NCBI RefSeq assembly: GCF_036084755.1
Contig: NZ_CP107968.1
Location: forward strand, 6,518,001-6,582,000
DNA: 64,000 bases
Reading direction: 5' to 3'
Source: Streptomyces sp. NBC_00370
GTDB taxonomy: Bacteria > Actinomycetota > Actinomycetes > Streptomycetales > Streptomycetaceae
Made by a program: the position numbers and the translations under genes. A model generated the notes under the pieces. It was not told where the DNA came from. It did not search any database and saw only the letters and a program-made list of their open reading frames with translations. Shown here one piece after another: positions 16,490-24,342 of this stretch; position 1 is the first letter of the stretch; every line of letters starts with the position of its first letter.

Positions 16490-17325
16490 CAGTCCGTGCC
16501 CGACCAGAAGGTGAAACGGCGCTCCAGATAACCGACGCCGCGTGTCAGGACGATGGCCACCACGGCGATGACGGCGATCGACGCCATGGCGTCGTCCATC
16601 TCGAAGTTCGAGGTCTGGAGCTGCACTTGATAGCCGAGGCCCGCCGACCCCATGAACAGCTCGGCGACGATCGCGCCGATCAGGGCGCGGCCGACGGCCT
16701 GGCGGATGCCGGCGAGTATGTAGGGGAGTGTCGCGGGAAAGGCGACCGAGCGCAGTGTCATCATCCGCGAGGCGCAGAAGACCCGGGAGACCTGTATGTG
16801 CGCCTGGTCGAGGTTGCGGGCACCCGCGATCACATTGATGAGCAGTGGGAAGAGCGCGCTCCACACCACGATGACCAGCCGCGCGTTGGAGCCGATGCCG
16901 AACCAGAAGATGAGCATCGGCAGGAACACCACATAGGGAACCGAGTACATGATGCTGATGATCGGGTCGGTCAGCCCGTAGAAGATCCTGCTCCGGCCGA
17001 TCAGCAGCCCGGCCGGTATGCCGACGACGATCGAGATGGCCATGCCGAGGGCCACGATGGAGAGGGTCGACCCGAGCGGATCCCAGAGGGAGCCGGTCCG
17101 GACCGCGTCGACCAGCGCGGTGAAGGCGCCCGCCGGTGAGCTGCTGAAGTTCGGATCGACGATCTTCGTCGCTGCGCAGATCTGCCAGGCGCCGAGCACC
17201 ACGATCATGCCGATGACACCGAGGATGAGATTGAGGTGACGGCCCGCCGGACCCTGCCCGCTCGGCCGCTTCACCATCGGGACGGGGGTGCGGACCCTAT
17301 CCGACGACAGTTGCGTTGCTGTCAT
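16489..17325 (-). CDS. ABC transporter permease, NitT/TauT type
   Basis: A 278-residue inner-membrane permease with about six hydrophobic segments, starting at residues 31-51 (LNLILGVIGMIVVLGAW). The BPD_transp_1 fold is evident, with the cytoplasmic coupling loop around AGARNLDQAHIQVSRVFCAS, which stands in for the EAA motif. As single permease of an SsuC/TauC-type importer it would homodimerise. Its start overlaps the ATPase gene by 29 bases and its stop overlaps the binding-protein start. Confidence 0.92.
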   Translation of the reverse strand: MTATQLSSDRVRTPVPMVKRPSGQGPAGRHLNLILGVIGMIVVLGAWQICAATKIVDPNFSSSPAGAFTALVDAVRTGSLWDPLGSTLSIVALGMAISIVVGIPAGLLIGRSRIFYGLTDPIISIMYSVPYVVFLPMLIFWFGIGSNARLVIVVWSALFPLLINVIAGARNLDQAHIQVSRVFCASRMMTLRSVAFPATLPYILAGIRQAVGRALIGAIVAELFMGSAGLGYQVQLQTSNFEMDDAMASIAVIAVVAIVLTRGVGYLERRFTFWSGTD

Positions 17326-18136
17326 GGTCTTTCGCCCTTCGACCTGGTTGGGTCTGGCTCATCACGAGCCGGAGTATGTAGTCGCTGATCTCCTGGAATT
17401 CGGCCGTCCGCTTGATCTGCGCGTCGCGCGGTCGCGGCAGGTCGACCTTGACGACCTCGACCAGATGGGCGGGGCCCGCGGAGAAGACCACGACACGGTC
17501 CGCGAGGAACACCGCCTCGGGCACGTCATGGGTCACGAAGACCGCGGTGTTGCCGGTCCGGCCCCCGTCGGACTGCCAGATCCGGGTCAGCTCCTCCTGC
17601 ATGACCTCGCGGGTCTGCGCGTCGAGGGCCGAGAACGGCTCGTCGAGCAGCAGCAGATCAGGATCGGTGGCGAGCGCGCGGGCCAGATTGACCCGCTGGC
17701 TCATGCCGCCGGACAGCTCCCGTGGGTACTTGTCCTCCTTGCCCGCGAGGCCGACCAGCTCCACCAGCTCGGCGACCCTGGCCCGGCCGCTCTCGTCGAG
17801 CCGCTTCTGGGCCTTGAGCCCGAACTCGATGTTCGCCACGACGTTTCGCCAGGGGAACAGCGACGACTGCTGGAAGACCAGGGACCTGTCAGGGGCGGCG
17901 CCCACTATCTGCTGGTCGTTGAGCTCCAGACGGCCCGAGGTGACCGGGATCAGCCCCGCCAGCGCCGTCAGGAAGGTGGTCTTCCCACAGCCGCTCGGTC
18001 CGACGATCGCCACGAACTCGCCCTCGGCGACATCGAACGTCAGCCCGTCGCACGCCAGGGAGAACGCTTCGGAGCGGCGCGACCAGTGGCCGAGCTTGAG
18101 GTCTTCTACGACCAGTTTCTGACGCGGATGGTTCAC
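17297..18136 (-). CDS. ABC transporter ATPase, NitT/TauT type
   Basis: A 279-residue ATPase with Walker A GPSGCGKTT, Q-loop VFQQSSLFPWRNV (typical of the nitrate/sulfonate/taurine group), signature LSGGMSQR, Walker B LLLLDEPFSALD and switch VTHDVPEA. GTG 18136 has AGGAGG six bases upstream; longer frames upstream lack family similarity. It is the first gene of the ten-gene catabolic chain, and the region upstream holds two perfect palindromes that look like its operators. Confidence 0.93.
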   Translation of the reverse strand: MNHPRQKLVVEDLKLGHWSRRSEAFSLACDGLTFDVAEGEFVAIVGPSGCGKTTFLTALAGLIPVTSGRLELNDQQIVGAAPDRSLVFQQSSLFPWRNVVANIEFGLKAQKRLDESGRARVAELVELVGLAGKEDKYPRELSGGMSQRVNLARALATDPDLLLLDEPFSALDAQTREVMQEELTRIWQSDGGRTGNTAVFVTHDVPEAVFLADRVVVFSAGPAHLVEVVKVDLPRPRDAQIKRTAEFQEISDYILRLVMSQTQPGRRAKDHDSNATVVG

Positions 18137-18180
18137 GGATACCTCCTCGATGGGAAGCCGATCACTGCAACCCGTCGCAA

Positions 18181-18192
18181 AGTGTCGACACT
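18181..18192. promoter_or_regulatory. Operator-like perfect palindrome AGTGTCGACACT (site 1)
   Basis: A 12-bp perfect palindrome 45 bp upstream of the importer ATPase start. Its GT-CG-AC core fits the inverted GT..AC rule of GntR/FCD operators. The same 12-mer occurs again, 164 bp away, in the same divergent promoter region. Confidence 0.65.
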
Positions 18193-18342
18193 CTGATTCA
18201 AGCGCGCGTTCCGGCCGATGTCTAGGGGGTGACGTCCACACGACAGATCTGTTTCAGATGGCGATGGAAGCCCAGTAGGTGAGGGTGAGGGGTCGGATCC
18301 GCGAGACTCGGCCCGATTGAGGAGGTCGCGCATGGGATAGAT

Positions 18343-18358
18343 TAAGTGTCGACACTTA
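18343..18358. promoter_or_regulatory. Operator-like perfect palindrome TAAGTGTCGACACTTA (site 2)
   Basis: A 16-bp perfect palindrome containing the same AGTGTCGACACT core as site 1. It lies 55 bp upstream of the cupin start, probably over the cupin promoter. The two sites flank the divergent promoter region of the importer/ubiD operon and the cupin gene, so one GntR protein could control both. Confidence 0.7.
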
Positions 18359-18412
18359 CCGAGGTGGAGTCGACCAGGAGAGAGCGCCGGGTCGACCACG
18401 AAAGGGAGACCG

Positions 18413-18805
18413 TTGACCGACGATCCAGGATTCGCCCACGTGCGCCAGGTCGACTTCGCGCGCTTCGCCGCGCTCGGCCCCGACGAGCGCCTGTCCCAGA
18501 AACTCCTCGACCGCGCCAGCGGGGCAGGCGCGGTCGAGGTGAACTACATACGCACACCGCCGGGCGGCGGCTCGCCCGAGGGCCTGCACACCCATGTCGT
18601 CCAGCAGGTGTTCTACGTGCTGGCCGGGACCATGACCGTCGAGGTCGACGGCCGTACGTACGACGCGGGCCCCGGCAGCCTCGTGGTGTTCCCCAAGGGC
18701 GTGCCGCACCGCAACTGGAACGCGGGCGACACCGAGACGGTGCACCTGGCGATCAACGCCCCGGCGCCGCAGCTGGACGAGCCCTTCGCAAGGCCCGTCC
18801 GCTGA
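18413..18805 (+). CDS. Cupin domain protein
   Basis: A 130-residue single-domain cupin. The metal-binding first motif is seen as GLHTHVVQQVFYVLAGTMTVEVDG and the second as GSLVVFPKGVPHRNWNAG, with His residues in the expected places. Small cupins can be dioxygenases, isomerases, decarboxylases or sensors. TTG 18413 is the first start and has AAGGGAG about 6 bases upstream. The gene diverges from the catabolic operon and shares its operator region, so it is probably part of the pathway; a ring-opening or isomerase step is possible but unproven. Confidence 0.85.
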   Translation: MTDDPGFAHVRQVDFARFAALGPDERLSQKLLDRASGAGAVEVNYIRTPPGGGSPEGLHTHVVQQVFYVLAGTMTVEVDGRTYDAGPGSLVVFPKGVPHRNWNAGDTETVHLAINAPAPQLDEPFARPVR

Positions 18806-18826
18806 CCGTCCGCGCTTCGGGCCGGA

Positions 18827-19921
18827 TCACTCCCGGGTGGCGGTCCCGCACTTCCCGTCGTCAGCGTCCCGCATGCGCTCCTCCATCGACGTGCTCCGGT
18901 CGTACGGGTCGACCTCGGGGCCCTCCCCGGCGGCCGGGCGCTCCGCGCGGAACGTGGGCACGAAGTAACCGGTGACGGTGTCACAGCCGCCGTTGGTGGA
19001 GTCCACCTTGTAGGAGACGAGCGAGAACGTCCCCGGCTCGGTGATCACCTTCGCCGGATCGTCCCAGCTCATGACGACCTCACGGCGCGCGATGGTGCGT
19101 ACGACCTCGTCGCTGCCCTGCTCGGCGCGGGTGACCGGATAGACGTACGTGACGTCGGTGGTCACCTCGACCGCGCCGCGCTCTCCCTCCCGGTACGTCA
19201 TCCGGCCCCGGGTCTTGACGACATCCCCGACGAGCTTGATCTTCGCCTTGGGAAAACGGCTGAACAGCAGCAGCGGATCGTTCTCGCGGGTGGGTGTGAC
19301 GAACGCGGCCTTCACGTAGTCCCGTACATCGCGCTGACGCGGATTGATCAGCGCGATGGCCTCCGTGGGCCGCTGTCCTGCCAGCACACCCGGATCGAGA
19401 CTGGACGCGGCGAGGAAGTCCCGGCTCTTTTCGAGCGTCCGCTCCACCTGCTTCTTGGTCATCCAGCCGGTGGCCCGCGCCGCCGGCACGTCGATCCCCG
19501 CCGTTCCGTCGGCCCACCGCACCGCCGGTGACCCTCTGAACGGCTCGCGCAGTGTGGGCTGTTGGGCCGCCGCCTGCGTCGCGGGCGGCTGGTCGGGCCG
19601 TTCCGACTCCGCCGCGAGCGGTGTGTTTCCGTTTCCGTCGTCGCCGCCGAACCATCCGGTGACCCGGTCAGGTGCCACCGCCACAACGATCAGCGCGACC
19701 AGCACCAGCAGCCCGACCACGTACCAGGCCTTGCCCTTGCGGCTCTTGGCCGGCTGGTGGGTCCGCCATCCCTGCGGCTGCCCGGACTGCTCGCGCAGCC
19801 GCCGCGTCACCATCCGGGCCCGGGCCGACGGCTCCTCGGGCGCACTCGGCGCCCCCGCCTCGGACTCCCGCAGAAAACGTTCCCACTCCTCGTCCGATAT
19901 GGACGAGTCACCCTTACCCAC
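18827..19921 (-). CDS. Conserved actinobacterial membrane-anchored protein of unknown function
   Basis: A 364-residue protein with a charged cytoplasmic N-terminus (SISDEEWERFLRESE), one membrane helix near residues 66-85 (WYVVGLLVLVALIVVAVA) and a large extracytoplasmic domain with two Cys near the C-terminus. GTG 19921 is preferred, with GAGGGGG seven bases upstream; a TTG at 19948 would add nine residues. From memory it resembles the Streptomyces SCO2583/SCO2584 membrane-protein family, partly linked to spore wall; I cannot verify this. It ends 22 bp from the convergent cupin gene. Confidence 0.72.
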   Translation of the reverse strand: MGKGDSSISDEEWERFLRESEAGAPSAPEEPSARARMVTRRLREQSGQPQGWRTHQPAKSRKGKAWYVVGLLVLVALIVVAVAPDRVTGWFGGDDGNGNTPLAAESERPDQPPATQAAAQQPTLREPFRGSPAVRWADGTAGIDVPAARATGWMTKKQVERTLEKSRDFLAASSLDPGVLAGQRPTEAIALINPRQRDVRDYVKAAFVTPTRENDPLLLFSRFPKAKIKLVGDVVKTRGRMTYREGERGAVEVTTDVTYVYPVTRAEQGSDEVVRTIARREVVMSWDDPAKVITEPGTFSLVSYKVDSTNGGCDTVTGYFVPTFRAERPAAGEGPEVDPYDRSTSMEERMRDADDGKCGTATRE

Positions 19922-19999
19922 CCCGAGATCCCCCTCGTACGCACTCAACCGGCGCTCCCCAGGGCCAGTTGCCGTCCTGCATCATCACATACGGCAACC

Positions 20000-21031
20000 C
20001 TAAGGGTTGAGCACGATCTTGCCGGCGACGGTGCCCGATTCGGCCAGCCGCATGGCGTCCGCGACGCTGGTCAGCGGCAGTTGGGCGGCGATCTGGGCGG
20101 TCACGTCACCCCGCTTCAGCGCCGCGAAGACCTGCGTGAGGTCGGCGCGCAGCCGGGCCCTGAACCGGTCCTTGCCCAGCGACCGCCCCGCCCAGATGTT
20201 GAAGAAGTAGGCGCGGCGGCGGTTGGGCAGCGCGTTCCACAGCCACACCCGGCCGAGCAGCTTGATCACCGGCCACTGCTTGGAGCCGGTGTCGTCGCGG
20301 GTGGAGGCGCTGCCGTACGAGACGAGCGTGCCGTCCGGCGCGAGGAGGCCCCAGGAGTCGACGACGCTCCGGCCGCCGACGTGGTCGAAGACGGCGTCCA
20401 CACCGCCGGGGGCCAGTTCGCGCACCCGCGCCGCGACATTCCCCGCGCGGTAGTCGACGGGGACGACGCCCCGTTCCCGCAGGGCGTCGTGGTGGCGCTT
20501 CGACGCCGTACCGATCACCTTCACACCGGCGGCCTGTGCGAGCTGCACCAGGACCGAGCCGACACCGCCGTTGGCGCCGTGCACCAGGACGGTCTGCCCG
20601 GCGCGGACGCAGGCCTTGCGGTGCAGCATCTGCCAGGCGGTGATGCCGTTGACCACCACGGTCTCCGCCTCGGCGGCGCCGATCCCCTCGGGCACCTCCA
20701 CCACGTCCGCCGCCTCGATCACCACATGGCTGGCCCAGCCGCCTACCTTGACCAGCGCGGCGACCCGGGTGCCGACCAGTCCCGGCTCGACGCCCTGGCC
20801 GGCCGTCAGCACCGTACCGACCACGTCGTAGCCGGGCACGAAGGGGAACGGCGGCTGGTCGTAGTACCGGCCGCGGCGCATCTGCTGCTCGGCGAAGGAG
20901 ACCCCGGTCGCCTCCATCAGGACCACGACCTGGCCGGGGCCCGCGGAGGGGACGGCGCCGCGCCTGATCTGCAGTCCCTCCGGCTCGACCTTGCCGGGCA
21001 GGACGACCTCGACGAGTCCTTCGGTGCTCAT
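20000..21031 (-). CDS. Medium-chain dehydrogenase/reductase, zinc-free quinone oxidoreductase type
   Basis: A 343-residue NADPH-binding MDR protein. The nucleotide motif is VLVHGANGGVGSVLVQLAQ; PFVPGYDVVGTV and NGITAWQML are family marks. The zinc-ligand pattern of alcohol dehydrogenases is absent, as in NADPH:quinone reductase or enoyl reductase relatives. ATG 21031 follows GAGGTCGCC. It diverges from a TetR gene, and an inverted repeat lies in the 142-bp gap, so it is the likely TetR target. Confidence 0.88.
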   Translation of the reverse strand: MSTEGLVEVVLPGKVEPEGLQIRRGAVPSAGPGQVVVLMEATGVSFAEQQMRRGRYYDQPPFPFVPGYDVVGTVLTAGQGVEPGLVGTRVAALVKVGGWASHVVIEAADVVEVPEGIGAAEAETVVVNGITAWQMLHRKACVRAGQTVLVHGANGGVGSVLVQLAQAAGVKVIGTASKRHHDALRERGVVPVDYRAGNVAARVRELAPGGVDAVFDHVGGRSVVDSWGLLAPDGTLVSYGSASTRDDTGSKQWPVIKLLGRVWLWNALPNRRRAYFFNIWAGRSLGKDRFRARLRADLTQVFAALKRGDVTAQIAAQLPLTSVADAMRLAESGTVAGKIVLNP

Positions 21032-21076
21032 GGCGACCTCCGCATGCTCTGTGATTCGTTATCGTGCTTCGCGTTA

Positions 21077-21133
21077 GTTAGAAGCTATAACGAAGGAGAG
21101 TGAGAGTCAATAGATCCAGTGATAGCCTCTAAC
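21077..21133. promoter_or_regulatory. Inverted repeat, probable TetR operator between oxidoreductase and TetR genes
   Basis: GTTAGAAGCTAT at 21077-21088 pairs with ATAGCCTCTAAC at 21122-21133 (11 of 12 positions), separated by 33 bp of unusually AT-rich sequence. Each arm may be one binding site. The second arm ends 41 bp before the TetR start. Confidence 0.5.
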
Positions 21134-21173
21134 TGGAGCTGGTGGATACGGGAGATGTGGAAGGTGGCAGGCC

Positions 21174-21878
21174 ATGGCGGAGACGGGCACACGGACCCCG
21201 CGCGAGCGCTACCGCACGCAGGTGCGTGCGGAGATCAAGGAACGCGCGTGGGAGCAGATGGCCTCGGCCGGGGCGTCGGCGCTCTCCCTCAACGCCATCG
21301 CCAAGGGGATGGGCATGAGCGGACCCGCGCTCTACCGGTACTTCGCCGGCCGGGACGAGCTGATGACCGAGCTCATCAGGGACTCGTACCGCAGTCTCGC
21401 CGACGCCTTCGGCGCCGCCGCCGCATCGGGGCCCGACGTGGCCGCGCTGGCACACGCCCTGCGCGACTGGGCGCTCGCCGATCCGCAGCGGTACTTCCTC
21501 GTCTACGGCACGCCCGTGCCCGGGTATCACGCGCCCGCCGACATCACCGGGATCGCGGCCGAGATCATGGCGGCACTGCTCGACGCCTACACGGCGTCGG
21601 CGTCGCCCCCGTCCGTATCCGCGCCCCCGGACGGAGCGCCCACGGAAGCGCCCACCCGAGCGGCGACCACCTTCGACACACACCTCGAAGACCACAGGCA
21701 GTGGGCCGAAGGTCACCCCGCCCCGGTCGCCGCGCTGCGCCGGGCGCTGGCGTTCTGGACCCGGCTGCACGGCGTGCTGTCCCTGGAACTCGCGGGGCAC
21801 TTCGCCGGGATGACCTTCGACCCCGCGCTGCTCTTCGAGGCCGAACTGGAAGGCCTGACCACGGTCACACCGGGTTGA
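21174..21878 (+). CDS. TetR family transcriptional regulator
   Basis: A 234-residue regulator with the N-terminal TetR helix-turn-helix (LSLNAIAKGMGMSGPALYRYFAGRDELMTEL) and a C-terminal WHG-like ligand domain (WALADPQRYFLVYGTPVPGY). ATG 21174 follows GGTGGCAGGCC. It probably represses itself and the divergent oxidoreductase. Its 3' end overlaps the convergent zinc dehydrogenase gene by 14 bases. Confidence 0.9.
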   Translation: MAETGTRTPRERYRTQVRAEIKERAWEQMASAGASALSLNAIAKGMGMSGPALYRYFAGRDELMTELIRDSYRSLADAFGAAAASGPDVAALAHALRDWALADPQRYFLVYGTPVPGYHAPADITGIAAEIMAALLDAYTASASPPSVSAPPDGAPTEAPTRAATTFDTHLEDHRQWAEGHPAPVAALRRALAFWTRLHGVLSLELAGHFAGMTFDPALLFEAELEGLTTVTPG

Positions 21879-22902
21879 CGAGCACCTTCAGCGCCTCGCG
21901 GTCGGCCATGGCCCGGTAGCCGTCCGGCACCTCGTCCATGCTCACCGTACGGTCGAAGACCCGGCCCGGCTCGACCGTACCGTCCAGGACGTCGGGCAGC
22001 AGCTCCTCGATGTAGGCGCGGGCCGGGGCCACACCGCCGGTGAGGGTGATGTTGCGCAGGAAGACGGGGAAGTCCATCGGGACGTCCCGGTACTGCGGGG
22101 CGCCGACGCGGCTGATGGTGCCGCCGGACCGCACCACGCCCAGGGCGGTGTCGATGGCCGGCTTCAGGCCGACGCACTCCAGGACCGTGTGGGTGCCGTC
22201 ACCATCGGTCAGCTCGCGGACCTTCTCGATGCCCTCGTCGCCACGCTCGGCGACGACATCGGTGGCGCCGAAGTCCTGGCCGAGATCCGTACGGTCCTTG
22301 TGCCGGCCCATGAGGATGATCCGCTCGGCGCCCAGCCGTTTGGCCGCCAGCACCGCCGAAAGACCCACGGCGCCGTCGCCGACGACCGTCACCGTCGTAC
22401 GGGGTCCGACACCTGCGGTCACCGCGCAGTGGTGGCCGGTGGAGAACACGTCCGAGAGCGTCAGCAGCGACGGCAGCAGCGCGGAGTCCTCGCCGACGGG
22501 CAGCTTCACCAGCGTGCCCTGCGCCTGCGGTACCCGTACCGCCTCGCCCTGGCCGCCGTCCACGCCGTCGGATCCCCAGCCGCCGCCGTGCCGGCAGGAG
22601 GTCTGCAGCCCTTCCTGGCAGAAGTCGCAGGTGTTGTCGGCCCATACGAAGGGCGCCACCACGACGTCGCCGCGCTTCAGCCCCGACACCTCGGCGCCGG
22701 TCTCCTCCACCACGCCCAGGAATTCGTGGCCAATCCTGGCGCCCGTGTCGGAGGCTGGCCTGGAACCGTAGGGCCACAGGTCACTGCCGCAGATACAGGA
22801 GCGCAGTACGCGCACCACCGCGTCGGTGGGCTGCCGGATCTTGGGGTCGGGCACGTCCTCCACCCGTATGTCGCCTGCGCCGTAAATAAGAGTCGCTCGC
22901 AT
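21865..22902 (-). CDS. Zinc-dependent medium-chain alcohol dehydrogenase family protein
   Basis: A 345-residue MDR enzyme with catalytic zinc ligands in CICGSDLWPYGS and GHEFLG, a cysteine lobe (NTCDFCQEGLQTSC) and the nucleotide motif VVGDGAVGLSAVLAAKRLGA. The lobe has a reduced Cys set compared with the four-Cys structural site, as in the glutathione-independent formaldehyde dehydrogenase-like group. ATG 22902 has AAAGG upstream. A TTG/CTG-rich stretch of 127 bp with a strong terminator separates it from the PRC-barrel gene. Confidence 0.88.
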   Translation of the reverse strand: MRATLIYGAGDIRVEDVPDPKIRQPTDAVVRVLRSCICGSDLWPYGSRPASDTGARIGHEFLGVVEETGAEVSGLKRGDVVVAPFVWADNTCDFCQEGLQTSCRHGGGWGSDGVDGGQGEAVRVPQAQGTLVKLPVGEDSALLPSLLTLSDVFSTGHHCAVTAGVGPRTTVTVVGDGAVGLSAVLAAKRLGAERIILMGRHKDRTDLGQDFGATDVVAERGDEGIEKVRELTDGDGTHTVLECVGLKPAIDTALGVVRSGGTISRVGAPQYRDVPMDFPVFLRNITLTGGVAPARAYIEELLPDVLDGTVEPGRVFDRTVSMDEVPDGYRAMADREALKVLVNPV

Positions 22903-22975
22903 GAATTGCCTTTCGGTCCGCGGGTCGGTCCACCCGCCGACACTCGCCTGCCCCCGTCACGATCAACGGTGGCAC

Positions 22976-23013
22976 GGGGTGGGGGCCAGGGCAACTGCCC
23001 TGGCCCCCACCCC
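22976..23013. terminator. Strong GC-rich hairpin downstream of the PRC-barrel gene
   Basis: GGGGTGGGGGCCAGGGCA (22976-22993) is followed after two bases by its exact complement (22996-23013): 18 paired positions, of which the inner two must open to form a loop. It sits 16 bp after the PRC-barrel stop and upstream of the dehydrogenase start on the same strand. No U-tract follows. Confidence 0.8.
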
Positions 23014-23029
23014 GGATTACCGTCGCGCG

Positions 23030-23380
23030 TCAGGCGCGGTGCTCGCCGTAGTAGCCGCCGACCTGCTCGTGATAGCCCGCGTCACCGGTGTGCTTGTCCT
23101 TGTCGAACTCGGGCGCGTTCTTGATCTGGTCCTTGGTCCGGTCGACAAAGACCTTCTTGTCGTCGGTGTCGATGCGGCTGACGGTGCCGGCGGGCAGCAG
23201 GACGTGCTTCCCGAAGATCCATACGCCGGTGTCAACCACCAGGTAGGAGGAGCCCACCTCGTCGGAGTGCTTGTCGACCTTGCCGATGCTGCCGTCGGTC
23301 GCCTCGACCTTGAAGCCGGTCAGATCGGCGCCGGCGGAGTGGCCGGTCGTCGGCTGGTAACCCCAGATGTTGCTGCTCAT
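23030..23380 (-). CDS. PRC-barrel domain protein
   Basis: A 116-residue cytoplasmic protein built around a PRC-barrel: LTGFKVEATDGSIGKVDKHSDE and SYLVVDTGVWIFGKHVLLPAGTVSRID are the usual strands. The C-terminal 35 residues are polar and charged (DRTKDQIKNAPEFDKDKH), as in stress-induced streptomycete paralogues. GAGGAG lies 12 bases upstream of ATG 23380. A general stress or RNA/ribosome-associated role is known only for distant relatives; function here is unassigned. Confidence 0.87.
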   Translation of the reverse strand: MSSNIWGYQPTTGHSAGADLTGFKVEATDGSIGKVDKHSDEVGSSYLVVDTGVWIFGKHVLLPAGTVSRIDTDDKKVFVDRTKDQIKNAPEFDKDKHTGDAGYHEQVGGYYGEHRA

Positions 23381-23745
23381 AAAGATGGCTCCTCATTTGT
23401 TTATGGGCCACGGATAATCGTGCGTCCGTGGCGCGGCGGGTATTTGCTGATGAACCGCGTGCCCGGCGATTCCGGCCCTACACATCACTTCCGGCCGACT
23501 TCCGGCCGGCCGAAACCCGTACCGAAAAGAGACAGAAAAAGCAAAAGAAGATTTCGCCGTGTGCCCGGGAATTCCGTGGTCATGCGTCGCGGCGCGTGCT
23601 CGTCGCCGGCGCACCGGCGGTGTAGGCCGATCGAGTCGTTCTGCGGGCGCTTCCGCGTTGCGCGGTGGACTGGCGGGGCGTCAGGGCATTCAGTGACCCG
23701 GTGTCAGCCAGTATGACAATCGTTCTAACGCGAAAGAGGCCTCGA
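23381..23745. other. 365-bp intergenic region with A-rich tract and possible promoter
   Basis: No gene is supported here. An A-rich purine tract (about 23519-23551, GAAAAGAGACAGAAAAAGC and following) stands out against the GC-rich background. A possible promoter for the secreted-protein gene is TTCAGT (23689-23694), 17 bp, TATGAC (23712-23717), which would start transcription about 20 bp before ATG 23746. Promoters for the divergent PRC-barrel gene must also lie here but I cannot place them. Confidence 0.4.
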
Positions 23746-24342
23746 ATGAGAATCCACGTGCGTGCGGACCGCGGTGGCGCGCGGCTCGGGTCGGCCCTTG
23801 TCGCCGCGGTGGCCGTGGGCGGCGTGTCCCTGATGGGCGCCGTGCCGGCTTCGGCGGCGCCCGGTGACAGCGGTGTGATCCGGATCCATGCCGCAGGGGT
23901 GCCGGCGGCGAACACGAGCGACGCGCCCAAGGTCTGCTCGTTCAACCTCTCGGCGGTCAACTTCCAGACCGTACCGTCCGTCACCTACACGATCTCCCCG
24001 CTCCCGAAGGCGGCAGGCAAGCCGACGCTGACGGGCCAGCTCGCGCTGAAGCAGGGCAAGGGCGCGACCCCGGACACCGCGCTGCCCGACGGCACCTACC
24101 AGCTCAGCTGGACCTTCCCCGGCGGAGTGCCCAAGCAGAAGACGTTCAAGGTCAACTGCGGCGGGGCCGGCGACGCGAAGCCGCAGGGTCCGGTGAGCGC
24201 GGGTGGCGGCGGCGTCCCGCCGATCGGCGGCGCCGGCGGCGGACACTCCACGGCGGGGCCGCTGCTCGCGGCGACCGCCCTGGGTACGGCCGCGCTGTTC
24301 GCGGTGCGGTGGGCCCGCCGGCGTATGCCCAGTGCGGCATAA
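23746..24342 (+). CDS. Secreted protein with C-terminal membrane anchor, sortase-linked locus
   Basis: A 198-residue exported protein: signal peptide of about 38 residues ending ASA-A, a mature domain with two Cys (KVCSFNLSA and KVNCGG) that probably form a disulfide, a Gly/Pro-rich segment, then a hydrophobic stretch PLLAATALGTAALFAV and basic tail RWARRRMPSAA. The tail has sortase-substrate topology, but no LPXTG-like motif precedes it. ATG 23746 follows GAAAGAGG. The next gene, a sortase, starts 10 bases before this stop, so they are coupled. Confidence 0.8.
   Translation: MRIHVRADRGGARLGSALVAAVAVGGVSLMGAVPASAAPGDSGVIRIHAAGVPAANTSDAPKVCSFNLSAVNFQTVPSVTYTISPLPKAAGKPTLTGQLALKQGKGATPDTALPDGTYQLSWTFPGGVPKQKTFKVNCGGAGDAKPQGPVSAGGGGVPPIGGAGGGHSTAGPLLAATALGTAALFAVRWARRRMPSAA

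Noticed and set aside
19562..21103. A 513-codon plus-strand frame opposite the membrane protein and oxidoreductase genes
   Set aside because: Bridges two minus-strand genes and has no recognisable domain or ribosome site.
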